Part shown: positions 9,452-18,922 of the stretch, one piece after another
Numbering within the stretch: the first letter of the stretch is position 1
Layout of the letters: each line of letters begins with the position of its first letter
NCBI RefSeq assembly: GCF_015182285.1
Contig: NZ_PRDM01000001.1
Location: 1,302,001 to 1,366,000, forward strand
Length of the DNA: 64,000 nucleotides
Source: Flavobacterium hungaricum
Lineage (GTDB): Bacteria > Bacteroidota > Bacteroidia > Flavobacteriales > Flavobacteriaceae
Reading direction: 5' to 3'
Notes under the pieces: model-generated
What the model saw: only the letters and a program-made list of their open reading frames with translations
Databases searched by the model: none
What the model was told of the DNA's origin: nothing
Position numbers and translations under genes: made by a program

Positions 9452-11719
9452 ATGAAAATATACAGAAATATACTTTTAGGGATATCATTTTTGTTCACAA
9501 TCACGAATTACGCCCAAAAAACCGTTCATCAATACGTTGATCCCATGATTGGATCAGAAGGAGTCGGGAGGGTTTTTATCGGGCCTTCGTGTCCGTACGG
9601 AATGGTAAAACCAAGTCCCGATTGCACGTCGAGTCCCAACAGCGGCTGGCTTCCGATTCCCAAAGAAGTAACCGGATTCAGTCAGGTGCACGTAAGCGGA
9701 ACGGGAGGCGGCCCCAAATACGGGAACATCTCTATTATGCCCTTTTCGGGAACTTTAGATAAAATCGACCAGACTTCTTTTAGAGCTGAAGAAAACGTCA
9801 AACTCGGATATTACGAAACGGTTTTCAAAGAAAATCAAATCAAAACCGAAATTACAACCGGCGAAAAAGTTTCTTTTTACCGCATTACCTATCCTAAAAA
9901 CAAATCCAAAGAATTAAAGATCGATCCCGGATTTTTCCTAGGGGAAGAAAAGATTCCAGATGCCAGGGAAGCCCAGCAGTTTGTGGGTTCTCAGATCGAA
10001 ATTGTTTCGGATACCGAAGTAAGGGGCTACAGCAGAATCCGAGGCGGGTGGAACAACGGACGCGCTTATACGGTTTATTTCTGTGCCGTTTTCGATCAGC
10101 CGATTGCTAAATATGCCACTTTTAAAGACGGTAAATTTTATAATGAAAAAACGCAGTTTGATTCAGGGAAAAAAACAGCGGCACTTGTATCTTTCGGAAA
10201 TTCAGGCAAAGAAGAAGTTAACGTGAAAATCGGAATTTCTTTTTTAAGTGAATTAAAAGCAAAAAACAATATCCAAGTCGAAATCCCGCATTGGGACTTT
10301 AATGCCGTTTTGAATTCATTAGAAAATAAATGGGAAAATTTACTGGGCAGAATCCAGCTTTCGCAGGATACATCAACTGAATACAAAAAAATGTTCTACA
10401 CAGCTTTGTATCATACCATGATTATGCCAGTAGACCGAACAGGCGAAAATCCGTTATGGACAAACGACGAGCCGTATTACGATGATTTTTATACGATCTG
10501 GGATACTTTTAGAACCTCAAGTCCGTTGATCACCCTTATCGATTCCAAACGAAAAGTGGATATCATCAACGCCATGCTGAACATTTACAAACGTGAAGGT
10601 TTTTTACCCGAAGGAAGAAGCGGCAACGATAACGGAAGAACGCAGGGAGGCTCAAATGCTGAGGTGGTTCTGGCCGATGCTTTTGTAAAAAATCTAAAAG
10701 GCATCGATTACGAACTGGCACTGCAGGCCATGCTCAAAGACGCTGCCGTTCCGCCTGGAGGAAATGAAGAAAAAGAGGGAAGGGGCGGGCTTATGGATTA
10801 CCTGAAATTAGGCTACGTTCCCTACGGTACAGACCGCGCCGGAAACCGTACAATCGATTATTCGTACAACGATTACAATATTGCTGTTGTAGCCAAAGGT
10901 TTAGGCAGAACAGAAATATACAATCAGTACATAAAACAAGCCGACAGCTGGCAGAACCTATGGCGTTCCGATTATGAAAATAACGGTGCAAAAGGTTTTA
11001 TCATGCCAAAAGACAAAGACGGAAACTGGCTGGATGATGTGGTTTTCGGCGAATCAAAAATCCAGAAACCCACTTTTAAATATACGCCGGTTATCATCGA
11101 ATCGCCTTGGTATGTGTGCCATTGGTGCGTGTTTTTCTACGAAGGCAATTCATGGGAATATTCACTGAGTATTCCGCATGATGTTCCAGAACTAATTAAA
11201 AAATCAGGAGGAGAAAAAGCATTTGAAAACAGATTGAATATTTTATTCGATTCAGAATTGTATAATGTGGCCAACGAACCTTCATTCTTAACGCCGTGTT
11301 TATATCACTGGATCGGGAAACCGTATTTGAGCAGTGAGAGGATCAGAACGATAATCCAGAAAAATTTCAATACTTCAAGGGAAGGACTTCCAGGTAACGA
11401 CGATTCCGGCGCCATGTCTTCGTGGCTTGCTTTCCACATGATGGGATTGTATCCAAACGCCGGACAGCCGTATTATCTGATCAATTCGCCTTTGGTTGCT
11501 GCATCAGTTATGAAATTAGAAAACGGTAAAAGTTTTACAATCACAGCAAAAAAAAGGAGCGGCAAAAACAAGTATATTAAAACCGCTTTTTTAAACGGAA
11601 AAGCATATAACAAAGCCTGGATTTCGCACGATGATATTAACAACGGAGGAGAATTGATTTTAGAAATGGATTCGAAACCTTCCTCTTGGGGAACAACGAT
11701 ATTACCACCGTCAAAATAA
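9452..11719 (+). CDS. GH92-family exported protein (alpha-mannosidase family)
   Basis: This 755-residue protein has a Sec signal ending near residue 22 (TNYAQ). GH92 marks are DPMIGSEG at about residues 29-36, CPYGMVKPSPDC, IWDTFRTSSPL in the barrel, and PGNDDSGAMSSW near the C-terminus. It is only distantly similar to the GH92 encoded just upstream. The segment that normally reads GNETxxM is GNDNGRTQGG here, so an Asn appears to stand where the general-acid Glu is expected. That alignment was made by eye. Base composition around 9540-11000 is somewhat richer in G+C than the first GH92. The next gene starts 10 bp after the stop, so the two are almost certainly co-transcribed. Confidence 0.87.
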   Translation: MKIYRNILLGISFLFTITNYAQKTVHQYVDPMIGSEGVGRVFIGPSCPYGMVKPSPDCTSSPNSGWLPIPKEVTGFSQVHVSGTGGGPKYGNISIMPFSGTLDKIDQTSFRAEENVKLGYYETVFKENQIKTEITTGEKVSFYRITYPKNKSKELKIDPGFFLGEEKIPDAREAQQFVGSQIEIVSDTEVRGYSRIRGGWNNGRAYTVYFCAVFDQPIAKYATFKDGKFYNEKTQFDSGKKTAALVSFGNSGKEEVNVKIGISFLSELKAKNNIQVEIPHWDFNAVLNSLENKWENLLGRIQLSQDTSTEYKKMFYTALYHTMIMPVDRTGENPLWTNDEPYYDDFYTIWDTFRTSSPLITLIDSKRKVDIINAMLNIYKREGFLPEGRSGNDNGRTQGGSNAEVVLADAFVKNLKGIDYELALQAMLKDAAVPPGGNEEKEGRGGLMDYLKLGYVPYGTDRAGNRTIDYSYNDYNIAVVAKGLGRTEIYNQYIKQADSWQNLWRSDYENNGAKGFIMPKDKDGNWLDDVVFGESKIQKPTFKYTPVIIESPWYVCHWCVFFYEGNSWEYSLSIPHDVPELIKKSGGEKAFENRLNILFDSELYNVANEPSFLTPCLYHWIGKPYLSSERIRTIIQKNFNTSREGLPGNDDSGAMSSWLAFHMMGLYPNAGQPYYLINSPLVAASVMKLENGKSFTITAKKRSGKNKYIKTAFLNGKAYNKAWISHDDINNGGELILEMDSKPSSWGTTILPPSK

Positions 11720-11729
11720 AATTCAAAAG

Positions 11730-12299
11730 ATGAAAAAAATATTTTTAGGCCTTCTATTCTGTACGGTTTCTCAAATTGGAATTGCGCAAAACAGCATTCC
11801 GACACTTAAAAACAATACCGAATTACACTTTGTCTGCAAACTGCACGGACAAACCAGAACGCTGTCCCTTAAAACCAATTTAGAAAATGACGGAGTTACT
11901 TTCAAATTAGAAACCAGAGGCGTAAAAAGCAGTATCGTGACCACAAAAGAAGGATTAAAAAACGGAACAGCCTTAAGTTACAATCAGGGTGAATATGCGC
12001 CGGTTTTAAACCTGAAACCAACCGAAACTTTCTTTATGATTTCGCAGTCCGCTTATCAGGAATTAATAAAAAATAAAAAGTTTGTGTACAACAATACGAC
12101 TTATGATTTAATCGCAGAGGATTCACAGACAGCTGTATTTCTGGACGGTGAGCTGGTAGAAACCTTTCGCATAAAAGCCCAAATCGACGAAACCGAAATG
12201 TGGATTGTAAAAAATCCAGAGTTTCCGTTGATCTGTAAAATTGCTAAAAATCCTTTAGGAATCAACTGGACGCTGGTTAAAGTTGTAGATAAAAGTTAA
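11730..12299 (+). CDS. Exported protein of unknown function in the GH92 operon
   Basis: This is a 189-residue protein with a clear Sec signal (MKKIFLGLLFCTVSQIGIAQ, cleavage after AQ) and no lipobox. The mature part is rich in beta-strand-like alternation and contains NNTELHFVCKLHGQTRTLSLK and a C-terminal NPLGINWTLVKV. I do not recognise a family. It starts only 10 bp after the second GH92 gene, so it belongs to that operon and is probably periplasmic. Its role may be in glycan processing or as an accessory to the GH92 enzyme, but this rests on context only. Confidence 0.8.
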   Translation: MKKIFLGLLFCTVSQIGIAQNSIPTLKNNTELHFVCKLHGQTRTLSLKTNLENDGVTFKLETRGVKSSIVTTKEGLKNGTALSYNQGEYAPVLNLKPTETFFMISQSAYQELIKNKKFVYNNTTYDLIAEDSQTAVFLDGELVETFRIKAQIDETEMWIVKNPEFPLICKIAKNPLGINWTLVKVVDKS

Positions 12300-12634
12300 A
12301 TTAGCTTTCTTTAGTGTAATACTTTGAGTAAAGCTGGACCCGGAAGAAACCGATTTACTTCCTAAAGACGCTGAATTACAGGGATATTTTTATTTAGAAA
12401 TCCGTGTAAATCCGCGTTTTCGTGATAACGAACGCGTTTTATCCGCGTTAAAATTAAAGTATTTTCAAAAAAGCAAACACCAAAAGAAAATTATACAGTC
12501 GGATGTGCAGCAATTGATGTCATAACTAATTAATTGTATTCAACCGAAAAATAAAAATCCGTTTTTTATCCGTGTCTTTACGAAGTAAATCCGTGTCATC
12601 CGCGTCAAAAACAGATTTTTCAAAACACAAAAAT
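12300..12634. other. Intergenic gap before the metallophosphoesterase (335 bp)
   Basis: The first part is a coding-like frame without a start codon (listed separately). From about 12400 onward the DNA is made of short 'aaatccgtg / atccgcgtt' units, including an inverted pair CGCGTT / AACGCG. It resembles the repeats found in other gaps of this window, for example 32161-32300. No clear promoter was seen. Confidence 0.45.
12328..12525 (+). pseudogene. Possible gene remnant or start-less small ORF
   Basis: The frame is open for 65 codons up to TAA (12523-12525). Directly upstream in frame is a TGA, and no ATG, GTG or TTG start is usable. The first 25 residues (beginning VKLDPEETDLLPKDAEL) look like real protein. 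The second half falls in repeat-like DNA. This could be the 3' end of a decayed gene interrupted by an intergenic repeat, or chance. I do not recognise a family. Confidence 0.3.
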
Positions 12635-14476
12635 ATGAACCGCTTCATTAAAATATCAAGTTTATTAGCCTTGCTTTTTGTGATAACAGCTTGTAAAACA
12701 GCACAAGCACAGAAAAGCAAACCCGTTAAGATTGCTTTTATAGCCGATGCTCATTTACAAGATATTTTTGCCAAATTCGAAGACAGCGATTACAAAGGAA
12801 TTCCAAATCCGAAAACGGGAGCATATGCCAATATCAGGACGATGAATTCGCAGTTACATTCCACGAGAATTTTCAACGAAAACTATTTTGCTTTTTTAGA
12901 AGCCTTAAATGACATAGTAAAAAGAGGTATTAAACAAGTGGCGCTTCCCGGCGATTTTAGCGACGACGGACAGCCCGTTCATATACGTGGACTTCGAAAA
13001 ATTCTAAACGAATATACTTCAAAATACGGACTGTCTTTTTTTGTCACAACTGGAAATCATGATGTGGTAAAGCCTTTTGCCCAAGATGCCGCTAAAACTG
13101 ATTTTCTTGGAAAAGAAGGAAAAGAACAGATCATAAGCAGTTCAGCAGCTCATTTCAATAAAAATAAAACCGAGCTTGAACCCATCATCACAGCCGATAT
13201 AAAAAACTGGGGCTATAAAGAAACGATTCAGGAAATGCGCGATTTTGGTTTTTTCCCCAATAAGAATTATTTGTATTGGGAAACACCATTTTCAGACTAC
13301 CATTACGAAGATTATAATTTCGAAAAAGCACAAAAAGAATCCGCTTTAGAAAAAAGAACGTATCTAGTAAAAAATACCCATTTGTACCTGCCCGATGCGA
13401 GTTATTTGGTGGAGCCTGTTAAAGGAGTCTGGCTTTTAGCAATCGATGCCAATGCCTATGTGCCAAATGAAAAATTATCAGGACAGCCCGACAATCCGAA
13501 TGATTTTTCTGGGGCAAATACAGGTTACAATAACGTTCTGATTTATAAAACGCATTTAGTAAACTGGGTTAAAAAAGTTGCGGCAGAAGCCCAAAAAAGA
13601 GGCAAAATACTGATTGCTTTCAGTCATTATCCGATGGTTGAATTTAACAACAATGCTTCGCCAGAGTTAAAACAGCTTTTTGGAGCCAATAAAATGCAGC
13701 TGCAAAGAGTTCCAGATGAAGAAGTAGCCCAGCAGTTTGCCGATGCCGGAATTCAGATTCATTTTGGCGGACACATGCATATTAACGATACAGGTATTCG
13801 AACAACGGCAAAAGGAAATACGTTGTTTAACATTCAAACGCCCTCGCTAGCGGCCTATATGCCAGCCTATAAAATTTTGACCATTCATTCTAAGGATGAA
13901 GTGGAGGTCGAAACGATTGTGGTTGGTAAAGTGAAGAATTTCAATAGTTTATTCCCTTTTTACGAACAGGAATATGCGCATTTAAAAGAAATCCAAAGTG
14001 CGAAGATTTGGGACAAAGAAATTCTAAAAGCAAAAGAGTATAAAGATTTTGTCAATTGGCATTTAAGAGAATTAGTGCGTTTACGCTTTCTTCCCGAAGA
14101 TTTTTCGGCTGATTTTTTACAATCGATTGAAAAATTATCAGGCAGGGATTTATTAGAAATCAATAAAAATTCAGGAGAAACAGCTCAAGATTTGAAAGAG
14201 AATTCGCTGAAACTTTCTGATTTTGAGTCTTGGACAGGATTTGATATGATTTTCGATTTTTATCGTTTAAAAAATGCTGATGAACTGGCTTTTTCTGAAA
14301 TTGGAAAAAACAGATTAAAACAATACGAATTGATCTGCAGACAGTTAAAAAAATCAAATAATCCCAAACTGGTTTTATGGGGCGAAATATTTTTGAAAAC
14401 CAAGAATGGCAATCCTTCCAATCATTTTAAAATTGATTTAAAAAATAACATAATTGATAATTTATCTGTTAAATAA
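12635..14476 (+). CDS. Lipoprotein metallophosphoesterase (calcineurin-like)
   Basis: This 613-residue phosphoesterase should hydrolyse phosphate esters or diesters in the periplasm with a two-metal centre. The metal ligands of the family are all visible: ADAH (block I), PGDFSDDG (block II), TGNHDVV (block III), FSHYP and FGGHMHI. I chose ATG 12635 because it gives a proper lipoprotein signal (lipobox ITAC, Cys20). A longer start at 12572 would put 21 odd, repeat-derived residues in front. The C-terminal third, after about residue 430, matches no domain I know. The gene lies between the GH92 cluster and the HTCS gene, so it may act on a phosphorylated glycan. No substrate can be read from the sequence. 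Confidence 0.85.
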   Translation: MNRFIKISSLLALLFVITACKTAQAQKSKPVKIAFIADAHLQDIFAKFEDSDYKGIPNPKTGAYANIRTMNSQLHSTRIFNENYFAFLEALNDIVKRGIKQVALPGDFSDDGQPVHIRGLRKILNEYTSKYGLSFFVTTGNHDVVKPFAQDAAKTDFLGKEGKEQIISSSAAHFNKNKTELEPIITADIKNWGYKETIQEMRDFGFFPNKNYLYWETPFSDYHYEDYNFEKAQKESALEKRTYLVKNTHLYLPDASYLVEPVKGVWLLAIDANAYVPNEKLSGQPDNPNDFSGANTGYNNVLIYKTHLVNWVKKVAAEAQKRGKILIAFSHYPMVEFNNNASPELKQLFGANKMQLQRVPDEEVAQQFADAGIQIHFGGHMHINDTGIRTTAKGNTLFNIQTPSLAAYMPAYKILTIHSKDEVEVETIVVGKVKNFNSLFPFYEQEYAHLKEIQSAKIWDKEILKAKEYKDFVNWHLRELVRLRFLPEDFSADFLQSIEKLSGRDLLEINKNSGETAQDLKENSLKLSDFESWTGFDMIFDFYRLKNADELAFSEIGKNRLKQYELICRQLKKSNNPKLVLWGEIFLKTKNGNPSNHFKIDLKNNIIDNLSVK

Positions 14477-14528
14477 ATTTGATATTTATTAAATCAAAAA
14501 GATTAAATTGCATTTATAATTTATTTTC

Positions 14529-17500
14529 ATGAGCAAAAAATCCTTTTTATTATTCTTGTTGTCGGCCTTTTTTTTTCATTCTTACTCACAGAATATAAAA
14601 TTTGCCCATTATAACGACAATAACGGATTGTCTCATAATTCGGTACGTCATATTGTACAGGATAAAAAAGGTTTTATGTGGTTCGGAACTTTCTCCGGAT
14701 TAAATCGTTTTGACGGATATCAGTTCAAAAACTACATGAGTTCTACGCCTGGTAAAAACCGGCTTTATAACGACGATATTACGGCTTTAGAATTGGATGA
14801 AGCTTCAAATCATTTATGGATCGGCACGCGAAAAGGTTTGACGCTTTTCAAAATGGACACGCATGTTTTTACCACTTTTTTCAATAAAAAAAATGATCCC
14901 AACAGCCTTCCTGATGATGAAGTAAGATCGGTTTATGTCGATAAATTTAAAAGAGTCTGGGTTGGCACGAAAACAAAAGGAATGTATTTGTTCTTTTTGA
15001 ATGAAAACCGATTTGAAAAAATCGACATCAAAGGTTTTGATTACGTAAAATCGATTTTTGAAGACAAAAAAGGCAATATCTGGGTCGGAAGTTATGAGAA
15101 AAGCGGTGTCGTAAAAATCACACTCGACGCAAAAGGTGCGATTGTCAGAATTAATAATTATACGCTTTCTGTGCCTAATTCGAACATTAAAAATCCGTAT
15201 CTGAATTTTATATATGAAGATGCTAAATCGGATATTTTTGTGGGAACGCGCGAAGGTTTGTACAAACTGGATAAAGCTAAAAATCAGTTTGTTAATTTAT
15301 ACATTGAAAACAAACAGATTCGAGGTGCTTTAGGTCCGTATTTTTTATCGGTTGCGCGTGCTCCAGACGGAAAATACTGGGTTGGAACTCTGGGTGGATT
15401 ATTGGTCTGCGATCAGTTAGAAGACATTCAGAAAGGCAATTACAAATGGTATTATTCGATACTTTCAGATGATACATCACTTATCGACAACTTAATTTCA
15501 GCGCTTTATTTTGATGCTTCGGGCGTATTGTGGATCGGTACAGAAGACGGTCTGGATAAGTACGATCCTTATGAAAATCAATTTACTTTAAACAAAGACA
15601 TTTCACGATCGATAGGCAATCAGGCACCTAGAATTCGTGGTTTTGCCAAAACGTACGACCAAAAAATTATTGTAGCGACTTACCACAACGGACTTTATAT
15701 TTCGAACACAAAAAATTCAACACCTTTACATAATATTGGAAAAGATATTGCCAGTATTTATTCAGAAGACGGGAAGATTTTTTACTGCGGTTTGTGGGAC
15801 GGCAATATTCTGGTTTACAATTATCTCACCAATTCTTCGAGAGAAATAAATGCTGAATTCGAAAAATCGCCGGTTTTTGCTTTTAATAAAATTTCGGATG
15901 ATGCTCTGATCGTCGGATCTTTTGGTGAAGGAGCCGTTATCCTGAATACAAAAACCTTGCAAATAGACAATTCTAAAGGAAAACTATTGCCTGGTTTTCA
16001 GATTAATGCAATTGAAAGAGATGCAAAAAGCAATATTTGGTTTGCAACTGAAACGGGCGTTGTAAAATACAACAGCAGCTCAGGAAAAATAGAAACCTTT
16101 TCCTCTTTATTTATCAAAGAAAAAGGAGTACCGCACGACGAAAATGTGAGTGATGTTTTGGTTGATGTAAAAGGAAAAATATGGGCTTCAACGCGTTTTG
16201 GATTGTGTTTGTTCAACCCGAAAAAGAATGAATTTGAACCTGTTAAGAATCTAAAAGAACTTTCAGGGAAATGGATTACCGATATTTTATCGGATGCCAA
16301 CGGAAATCTTTGGCTGAATATCAACAATAATAATATTGCTTTTGTTAAATCAAATCTCAAAGAAATCAGTATTTATCACGTAAATAGTGGTAACAGACTG
16401 GATGTTTTTAGCGCAAGCGGTTTCTTTTATTTTAATAATTCGAATATTTTTTTAGGTGGAAAAAACGGAATTATTTCTTTTTCGCCTCCAGAAATGAAAA
16501 GAAATAAATGGTCGCCGGAACCCGTTATTTCAGAGTTTAAAATTCAGAACGAAGAAGTTTTTCCAGAAATGGAAATCAATGGCGAGATTCCGCTTTTGAC
16601 TGATTTGAATTATGGAAAAGAGATTGAACTTAGCCATAAAAACCGCAACTTTTCGATTCAGTTTTCGGCTCCGTCTTTTGCAAACGAAAAGCTGAATAAG
16701 TTTCAATATATGCTCGAAGGTTTTGATAAACATTGGATTACAACCAACAGTTTGTCAAGAATTGTACAGTACACCAACCTTTATCCGGGCAATTATACGT
16801 TCAAAATTCGATCCAGCAACAGCGACGGATATTGGAGTAAAACCATTTCTTATAAAATAAAAATCCTGCCGCCGTTCTGGTTGACACCAACTTCGTTTTT
16901 ACTGTTTTTAGCGATTTTATTCGGAGTATTTTATTTCATCAGAAGAGAAATCAAAAACCGAATTCGCTTAAAACAGGAACTGCTTACAGAGAAAGTAAAC
17001 AGAGAACACGACGTTAAATTAAACAATGAGAAATTACGTTTCTTCACGAACATTTCGCACGAATTAAGAACGCCTTTAACGCTGATTTTAGGTCCTGCCA
17101 AACAGCTTTTGGACGAAAATACTCATGCAACAGATTATGAGAAAAGCCGTTACAATCTGATTTATCAAAATGCCAGCCGATTACTGAATCTGGTCAATCA
17201 GGTTTTGGATTTCAGAAAAGCGCAGTCGGGCGAACTAAAATTGAAAGTAACCAAAACAGATATTTTATCGTATTCAAAAAACATCTTTGATTCGTTTAAA
17301 GAAATGGCTTATAACAAAAAGATTAAGCTCAATTTTATTTCTGAAGACGACGCAATCGAAGGCTGGCTGGATAATGATAAGTACGATAAGATTCTTTACA
17401 ATCTTTTGTCGAACGCTTTAAAGTTTACCAACAAAAACGGAAATGTCGATTTGTATGTCAGGCTGAAAGATACGGTTGAAGATATTTTGGTTATTGAAGT

Positions 17501-18566
17501 GACGGATGACGGAATTGGTATTGCACTGAAAAGTCAGGAGAAAATTTTCAAACGTTTTTATCAGGCAACCAACAGTAAAGCCAATAATACGGGTTCTGGT
17601 ATCGGATTGTCGCTGGTGAAATCTTTGGTGGCAATTCATAAAGGAACTATTTCGGTTGAAAGCACACCGGGAAAAGGAAGTACGTTTAGAGTCGAACTTC
17701 CGATTGATCGCGATTCGTACGAGCATAAAGAAGTGTTTGAATACGCATTGAAAAATGATAATCTAAGTATGTTGATTCCTGAAAAAGCAGCGAAGAAAAT
17801 TATTCAGAATACGGATTTAAAAGAAAAGATTCTGGTTATTGAAGACAACTCGGAACTTAGAAAATATTTGGTCGATTATTTATCGGATTACTACAAAGTT
17901 TACGATGCCGAAAATGGGGAAGAAGGCTTAAAAATCTGCCGGCAAATAAAACCTATTTTGTGCGTAACCGATGTTATGATGCCCGTTATGGACGGATTAG
18001 AATTCTGCCAGCAATTAAAAAATGACGAATTTATAAGCCATATTCCCGTTGTGATGCTGACGGCGTTGGGAGAAAATATGGATAAAGTAAAAGGTTATGA
18101 CATTGGTGCCGATGGTTATTTGGTCAAACCTTTTGAGCCTTTATTGCTGAAAACGGTTATAGAAAATATGATCAAATCGAGGTTGGAATTGAAGCAGAAA
18201 TTCTCTGGCGAAGTAGAAAGTAAAGTTAGCATGCTGACGCATTCTCCAATCGATGAGGAGTTTATGGAAAAAGTAACCAATTTAATCAATGATAATTTAA
18301 GCGATGTCGATCTTTCAACCGATTTTCTTTGTGATAAGCTAGGGGTTAGTTCTTCTAAATTATATCGAAAAATCAAAGAATTGACCGATCTAGCTCCAAA
18401 CGAATTTATCAGAACGATTCGCTTAAAAAAATCAGCAGAATTACTCAAAACCAAAAAATACAATGTTTCTGAAGTAACAGATTTGGTGGGATTTAATGAT
18501 CCGTTGTACTTCAGCCGTTGTTTTAAAAAGCAGTTTGGTTTTCCTCCTAGTAAATTGATTAATTAG
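14529..18566 (+). CDS. HTCS: hybrid two-component system sensor/AraC regulator
   Basis: This 1345-residue one-protein signalling system senses a glycan breakdown product in the periplasm and activates the polysaccharide genes. Domains in order: Sec signal (1-21); about 14 beta-propeller repeats (25-690) with recurring W-G/W-I blades such as KGFMWFGTFSGLNRFDG; Y_Y_Y domain (about 705-775); one membrane helix (about 780-800); HisKA with phospho-accepting His844 in SHELRTP; HATPase (about 945-1060, DDGIGI and GSGIGLSLV); receiver domain with Asp1148 in VTDVMMP; C-terminal AraC HTH (about 1245-1345, ending DPLYFSRCFKKQFG). All key residues are intact. It lies between susCD-GH92 and MIOX. The matching direct repeats upstream of susC and MIOX are its most likely sites. 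Confidence 0.96.
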   Translation: MSKKSFLLFLLSAFFFHSYSQNIKFAHYNDNNGLSHNSVRHIVQDKKGFMWFGTFSGLNRFDGYQFKNYMSSTPGKNRLYNDDITALELDEASNHLWIGTRKGLTLFKMDTHVFTTFFNKKNDPNSLPDDEVRSVYVDKFKRVWVGTKTKGMYLFFLNENRFEKIDIKGFDYVKSIFEDKKGNIWVGSYEKSGVVKITLDAKGAIVRINNYTLSVPNSNIKNPYLNFIYEDAKSDIFVGTREGLYKLDKAKNQFVNLYIENKQIRGALGPYFLSVARAPDGKYWVGTLGGLLVCDQLEDIQKGNYKWYYSILSDDTSLIDNLISALYFDASGVLWIGTEDGLDKYDPYENQFTLNKDISRSIGNQAPRIRGFAKTYDQKIIVATYHNGLYISNTKNSTPLHNIGKDIASIYSEDGKIFYCGLWDGNILVYNYLTNSSREINAEFEKSPVFAFNKISDDALIVGSFGEGAVILNTKTLQIDNSKGKLLPGFQINAIERDAKSNIWFATETGVVKYNSSSGKIETFSSLFIKEKGVPHDENVSDVLVDVKGKIWASTRFGLCLFNPKKNEFEPVKNLKELSGKWITDILSDANGNLWLNINNNNIAFVKSNLKEISIYHVNSGNRLDVFSASGFFYFNNSNIFLGGKNGIISFSPPEMKRNKWSPEPVISEFKIQNEEVFPEMEINGEIPLLTDLNYGKEIELSHKNRNFSIQFSAPSFANEKLNKFQYMLEGFDKHWITTNSLSRIVQYTNLYPGNYTFKIRSSNSDGYWSKTISYKIKILPPFWLTPTSFLLFLAILFGVFYFIRREIKNRIRLKQELLTEKVNREHDVKLNNEKLRFFTNISHELRTPLTLILGPAKQLLDENTHATDYEKSRYNLIYQNASRLLNLVNQVLDFRKAQSGELKLKVTKTDILSYSKNIFDSFKEMAYNKKIKLNFISEDDAIEGWLDNDKYDKILYNLLSNALKFTNKNGNVDLYVRLKDTVEDILVIEVTDDGIGIALKSQEKIFKRFYQATNSKANNTGSGIGLSLVKSLVAIHKGTISVESTPGKGSTFRVELPIDRDSYEHKEVFEYALKNDNLSMLIPEKAAKKIIQNTDLKEKILVIEDNSELRKYLVDYLSDYYKVYDAENGEEGLKICRQIKPILCVTDVMMPVMDGLEFCQQLKNDEFISHIPVVMLTALGENMDKVKGYDIGADGYLVKPFEPLLLKTVIENMIKSRLELKQKFSGEVESKVSMLTHSPIDEEFMEKVTNLINDNLSDVDLSTDFLCDKLGVSSSKLYRKIKELTDLAPNEFIRTIRLKKSAELLKTKKYNVSEVTDLVGFNDPLYFSRCFKKQFGFPPSKLIN

Positions 18567-18575
18567 TTTTTTTTT

Positions 18576-18900
18576 GCCACGGCTCGAGCGACAGCGAATA
18601 GGCGAAGCAATTCACGAATTTTTTTTGCTTATTGAATCGGATTTTTTTCTTCGAAATTGCACTAATTTCTATAAATTGAAATTTCCGCAATTTGCTCTGA
18701 AAAGATTTGAATGATTTTTTGCCACGACTCGAGCGACAGCGAATTGGCGAAGCAATTCACGAATTTTTTTTGCTTATTGGATCAGATTTTTTTCTTCGAA
18801 ATGCACTGATTTCTATAAATTGAAATTTCCGCAATTTGCTCTAAAAAGATTTGAATGATTTTTCGCCACAAATTCACGAATTTTTTTTGCTTATTACAAA
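18576..18900. repeat. Tandem repeat family A (two full copies plus a shortened third)
   Basis: Copies start at 18576, 18721 and 18865 with a period of 145 and 144 bp. Each begins GCCAC. Copies 1 and 2 carry the GC-richer insert CTCGAGCGACAGCGAAT(T/A)GG, which copy 3 lacks, going straight from GCCACA to AATTCACGAA. The first copy starts 10 bp after the HTCS stop codon. The 30 bp at 18865-18894 are the exact inverse of 19047-19076 in family B. Confidence 0.9.
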
Positions 18901-18922
18901 GGATTTGTTTTTTCTTCAAATT

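Noticed and set aside
12572..12634. Upstream start for the metallophosphoesterase
   Set aside because: It would place repeat-derived residues before a clean lipoprotein signal that starts at 12635.
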